Assembly: GCA_964557205.1 (NCBI GenBank) | Contig: CAZKZI010000137.1 | Location: 1-8,609 of the forward strand | Source: JAQVQN01 sp964557205 | GTDB taxonomy: Bacteria > Verrucomicrobiota > Kiritimatiellia > RFP12 > UBA1067 | DNA: 8,609 bases | Reading direction: 5' to 3' | Shown here: one piece after another, positions 6,649 through 8,609 of the stretch | Layout of the letters: each line of letters opens with the position of its first letter | Numbering within the stretch: position 1 is the stretch's first letter | Notes under the pieces: model-generated | What the model was told of the DNA's origin: nothing | What the model saw: the letters and a program-made list of their open reading frames with translations, nothing else | Database searches by the model: none | Position numbers and translations under genes: made by a program

Positions 6649-7182
6649 CTAGTATTCCCATCCTCCGCTTGGCCAAGGATCCAACCCGACTGAACCATTA
6701 GCTGATTGTAGAATTGCCCAGACATGCGCGGGTTCTCCTGTGAATAACGTTATTAACCCGTTTCTTTTCCCGTTTTCAAAATTCCAGCAGTTTGATTTTG
6801 ATGTCACAGGAAACAACACCATTTCAGCCATTCCTCTCCAACCGTCGCAAACCAATCCCGGTCCGATATCCTCGGGATAATTGAGTCCGTTTCCTCCGGC
6901 CAGATCAATCATGACATTTCCTATAAACCCACCAACCGGTACCGTGCGAGCCCACCAAGCAGACTCCAGTGCCGCGATATATCTGGAAGCCATAATCTTT
7001 GCATCCGTCTTGCAGTCGGATGGATTGCAGCAGTCTCGCTTGCCTTCTAGTTGTGTCGCTTTTTCTGGGCATAGAGATGTTAACTGGCCTGTAAGTTTTA
7101 TTCTTAGGGATTCGAAATGACTACGAATCATCGCCACGATCTCATCAAAGGTTGGGAAAAGCCCAAGTATGCCGAAGCCGAA
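6649..7182 (-). other. RHS-A C-terminal tip: putative transglutaminase/papain-like cysteine domain
   Basis: Residues about 444-620 of RHS-A, counted from the GTG at 8511. After the last YD-like segment (ANQITLQSQAQES) the protein changes character and the DNA becomes more AT-rich. A cysteine-rich stretch follows (Cys481, CC at 494-495, Cys500), then an amphipathic helix (IMASRYIAALESAWWA). The C-terminal part has GLVCDGW with Cys555, AHVWAIL with His596, and VGLDPWPS with Asp611. Order and context (GxCxxW, HxW, LDPW) match the Cys-His-Asp triad of transglutaminase-like and papain-fold enzymes, which cleave or form amide bonds. Such folds are known among polymorphic toxin tips. The family call is inference from motif spacing. 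Confidence 0.55.
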
Positions 7183-8609
7183 ACTTTCCTGTGCCTGCGA
7201 TTGCAAGGTGATTTGGTTTGCTGTGTCGTATACATAGAAATAAGTGTTCGTGACACCCGAAGCATCCACATAATATATAGGATAAATTCCAATATACGCA
7301 GTGATCTCTGTCGTGCCAAGCAAGATGTTTTCACGTGTGACAGTCCTGATGTTCGTCGCGGGAAGCGCTGCCACCGTTATGACTTCGGTCTCGTCGTTCG
7401 TTCCTGTTACGCAGGTACGCTGCTGTATCGGTGGTTCGAGCCCGGTCAACTGGCGGACGACGGTATAGAGCGTATTGGTCATTCCGTTAGAAACTACAAG
7501 CCCAACGCAGGTACGGAACCAAATGTTGGATACCTGTTGGTAACTCACAGAAGCCATTGGTATGACTGTATTTGGTGGATCGTTAGCAACAAGATTGCCT
7601 AGGAAATCGTATTCAGTGATGATATTTGTGACAGCAACACTGTTCGTCACCACGGTTATGGTGTCTAAGCGACAACCGTTTGTCGTATAGGTTGTGGCAT
7701 AAGTCGTAGTTGCGATACCGTTTGTTGTGATGGACGTGTAAACCGTGTTACCGCCATAGTATTGGGTGGCACTGTTGGTGACGCCGGGAGTCTGGGTGGT
7801 CGTGATGCGGGCAGATCCGGCCAGTGTGACATAAAAAACAGTCTGCGTCCCGAAAGGATCGGTTGTGACCATGTAGTCAGATGTGCCATAGGGATATTCT
7901 GTAGTCGTGGATATCCTTGCGTGGGCGGAAGAAGGCGAGCCGTTGCTCCATACGGATATAACGGTGTTGGTCACGCGCCCGGAAGCATCCGAATAACTCT
8001 CTGTGACAGGATAGCAACCGTCAAGGCCGGGCAGGTTCCCGAGGGAGGTCTCGGCTTCGGCGGACCAGAGCGGGAATCCGGGTATCTCCCAGGTTTCCGC
8101 GCGGGCGCCGTCGCGCCGGACCTCGGCGTCGAGGCGGCAGCAGCCCCAGATGTTGGAAAGGGCGGTGCCGTCGGAGAAGGCGGACGAAATGTGCCGCCCC
8201 AGGGAGTCGTACTCCCGCGTCTCCCATGACAGGATTTCATCCGTGACGGCGTGTCGGGTCTCTTTGAGCAGGACGCGGCCGAAGGCGGAGTCAGAGATCT
8301 CCGTCTCGGTCAAAGGCGCGGAGGACGCGGAGGAGATTGCGCGGAAACAAGCGCCGTCAGGGTCTTCGGTGAAGGAGCGGGTTCCGGGATCGTAGTCGCC
8401 GAAATCGTAGGCGTGGGAGTTGGTGACGCCGCCCGCCCCGGTTTCAAACAAGGGGTTGCCGCGCAGGAGCACGGGGACGGAGGCGTCGTCTTGCGCGACC
8501 GAGATTGTCACGGAGACGGCGTTGGCGGGATCGCCGATGGCGGAGGAGTTCGAGGCGGCGCGGACGGTGCGGACCGTGAGCGCGGGAACGCCGTTGGTCT
8601 CGAAGCGGG
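6649..8609 (-). CDS. RHS-A: YD-repeat protein, N-terminus beyond the window
   Basis: The frame is open from the right edge of the window to the TAG at 6649. The GTG at 8511 is internal: the reading continues upstream as ETNGVPALTVRTVRAASNSS, so the gene is 5'-partial and I make no start call. Visible repeats include GVTNSHAYDFG, YDSLGRHIS, SYSDASGRVTN, EYDFLGNLV and ASGVTNTYFYVYD, plus the motif IWGCCRLD, common in YD proteins of this style. Ser/Thr and TN motifs are abundant, suggesting an exported surface protein. The repeats stop at about residue 443 and the tip begins at once. The RHS-associated core (RDP...GGLNLY...NN...DxxG), which normally closes the shell, is absent here but present in RHS-B. 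The prepilin-like gene starts directly at the stop codon. No promoter can be seen, as it lies outside the window. Confidence 0.9.
   Translation of the reverse strand, partial: RFETNGVPALTVRTVRAASNSSAIGDPANAVSVTISVAQDDASVPVLLRGNPLFETGAGGVTNSHAYDFGDYDPGTRSFTEDPDGACFRAISSASSAPLTETEISDSAFGRVLLKETRHAVTDEILSWETREYDSLGRHISSAFSDGTALSNIWGCCRLDAEVRRDGARAETWEIPGFPLWSAEAETSLGNLPGLDGCYPVTESYSDASGRVTNTVISVWSNGSPSSAHARISTTTEYPYGTSDYMVTTDPFGTQTVFYVTLAGSARITTTQTPGVTNSATQYYGGNTVYTSITTNGIATTTYATTYTTNGCRLDTITVVTNSVAVTNIITEYDFLGNLVANDPPNTVIPMASVSYQQVSNIWFRTCVGLVVSNGMTNTLYTVVRQLTGLEPPIQQRTCVTGTNDETEVITVAALPATNIRTVTRENILLGTTEITAYIGIYPIYYVDASGVTNTYFYVYDTANQITLQSQAQESFGFGILGLFPTFDEIVAMIRSHFESLRIKLTGQLTSLCPEKATQLEGKRDCCNPSDCKTDAKIMASRYIAALESAWWARTVPVGGFIGNVMIDLAGGNGLNYPEDIGPGLVCDGWRGMAEMVLFPVTSKSNCWNFENGKRNGLITLFTGEPAHVWAILQSANGSVGLDPWPSGGWEY
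6661..6666 (-). promoter_or_regulatory. Shine-Dalgarno of the prepilin-like gene
   Basis: GGAGGA (TCCTCC on the plus strand) lies within the last codons of RHS-A, 12 nt before the ATG at 6648, which itself follows the RHS-A TAG with no gap. This supports translational coupling. The spacing is longer than the usual 5-9 nt. Confidence 0.5.

Noticed and set aside
7117..8229. Plus-strand frames of 161 and 155 codons opposite RHS-A
   Set aside because: They lie antisense to clear YD-repeat coding sequence and have no coherent protein features.
1103..8609. Insertion sequence or transposon
   Set aside because: No transposase, integrase, terminal inverted repeats or target-site duplication could be seen; mosaicism is better explained by recombination at RHS sequences.

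Overview
The window looks like bacterial chromosome carrying an accessory, polymorphic-toxin-like locus. My best guess at origin is the PVC superphylum (Kiritimatiellota or Lentisphaerota). The reasons are GVTN-rich YD-repeat proteins, a pseudopilin encoded beside them, and a glycosidase-type C-terminal domain of a kind I associate with that group. This is an impression from sequence style; no 16S or other marker is present.

Layout, left to right. Positions 11-191 hold about 2.9 copies of a 63-bp GC-rich tandem repeat. Next is a plus-strand aldo/keto reductase (242-1120) with the full Asp-Tyr-Lys-His tetrad. Everything to its right is on the minus strand, so it reads from 8609 down to 1103. 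First comes RHS-A, a YD-repeat protein entering from beyond the right edge (8609-6649), whose C-terminal tip has a Cys...His...Asp arrangement typical of transglutaminase/papain-like folds. A protein with a type IV/II prepilin leader and four extra C-terminal membrane segments follows directly (6648-5419). Then comes RHS-B, a second, N-terminally truncated YD-repeat protein (5494-2222), with a classical RHS-associated core and an unrecognised 119-residue tip. A small lipoprotein follows (2199-1792), and finally what looks like the displaced C-terminal part of a secreted glycoside hydrolase (1795-1103), which meets the reductase tail to tail.

The four left-pointing genes through the lipoprotein are packed tightly (0 nt, overlapping or about 100 nt, and 22 nt), as in an operon. 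The order is YD shell plus tip, small partner, second YD shell plus different tip, second small partner. This resembles polymorphic toxin loci in which an orphan 3' module with its own partner follows the main toxin gene. Visible base composition supports a mosaic: the YD shells and the glycosidase fragment are GC-rich, while both tips, the prepilin-like gene and the lipoprotein are AT-rich. Toxin and immunity roles are inference; no enzymatic activity is shown by the sequence alone.
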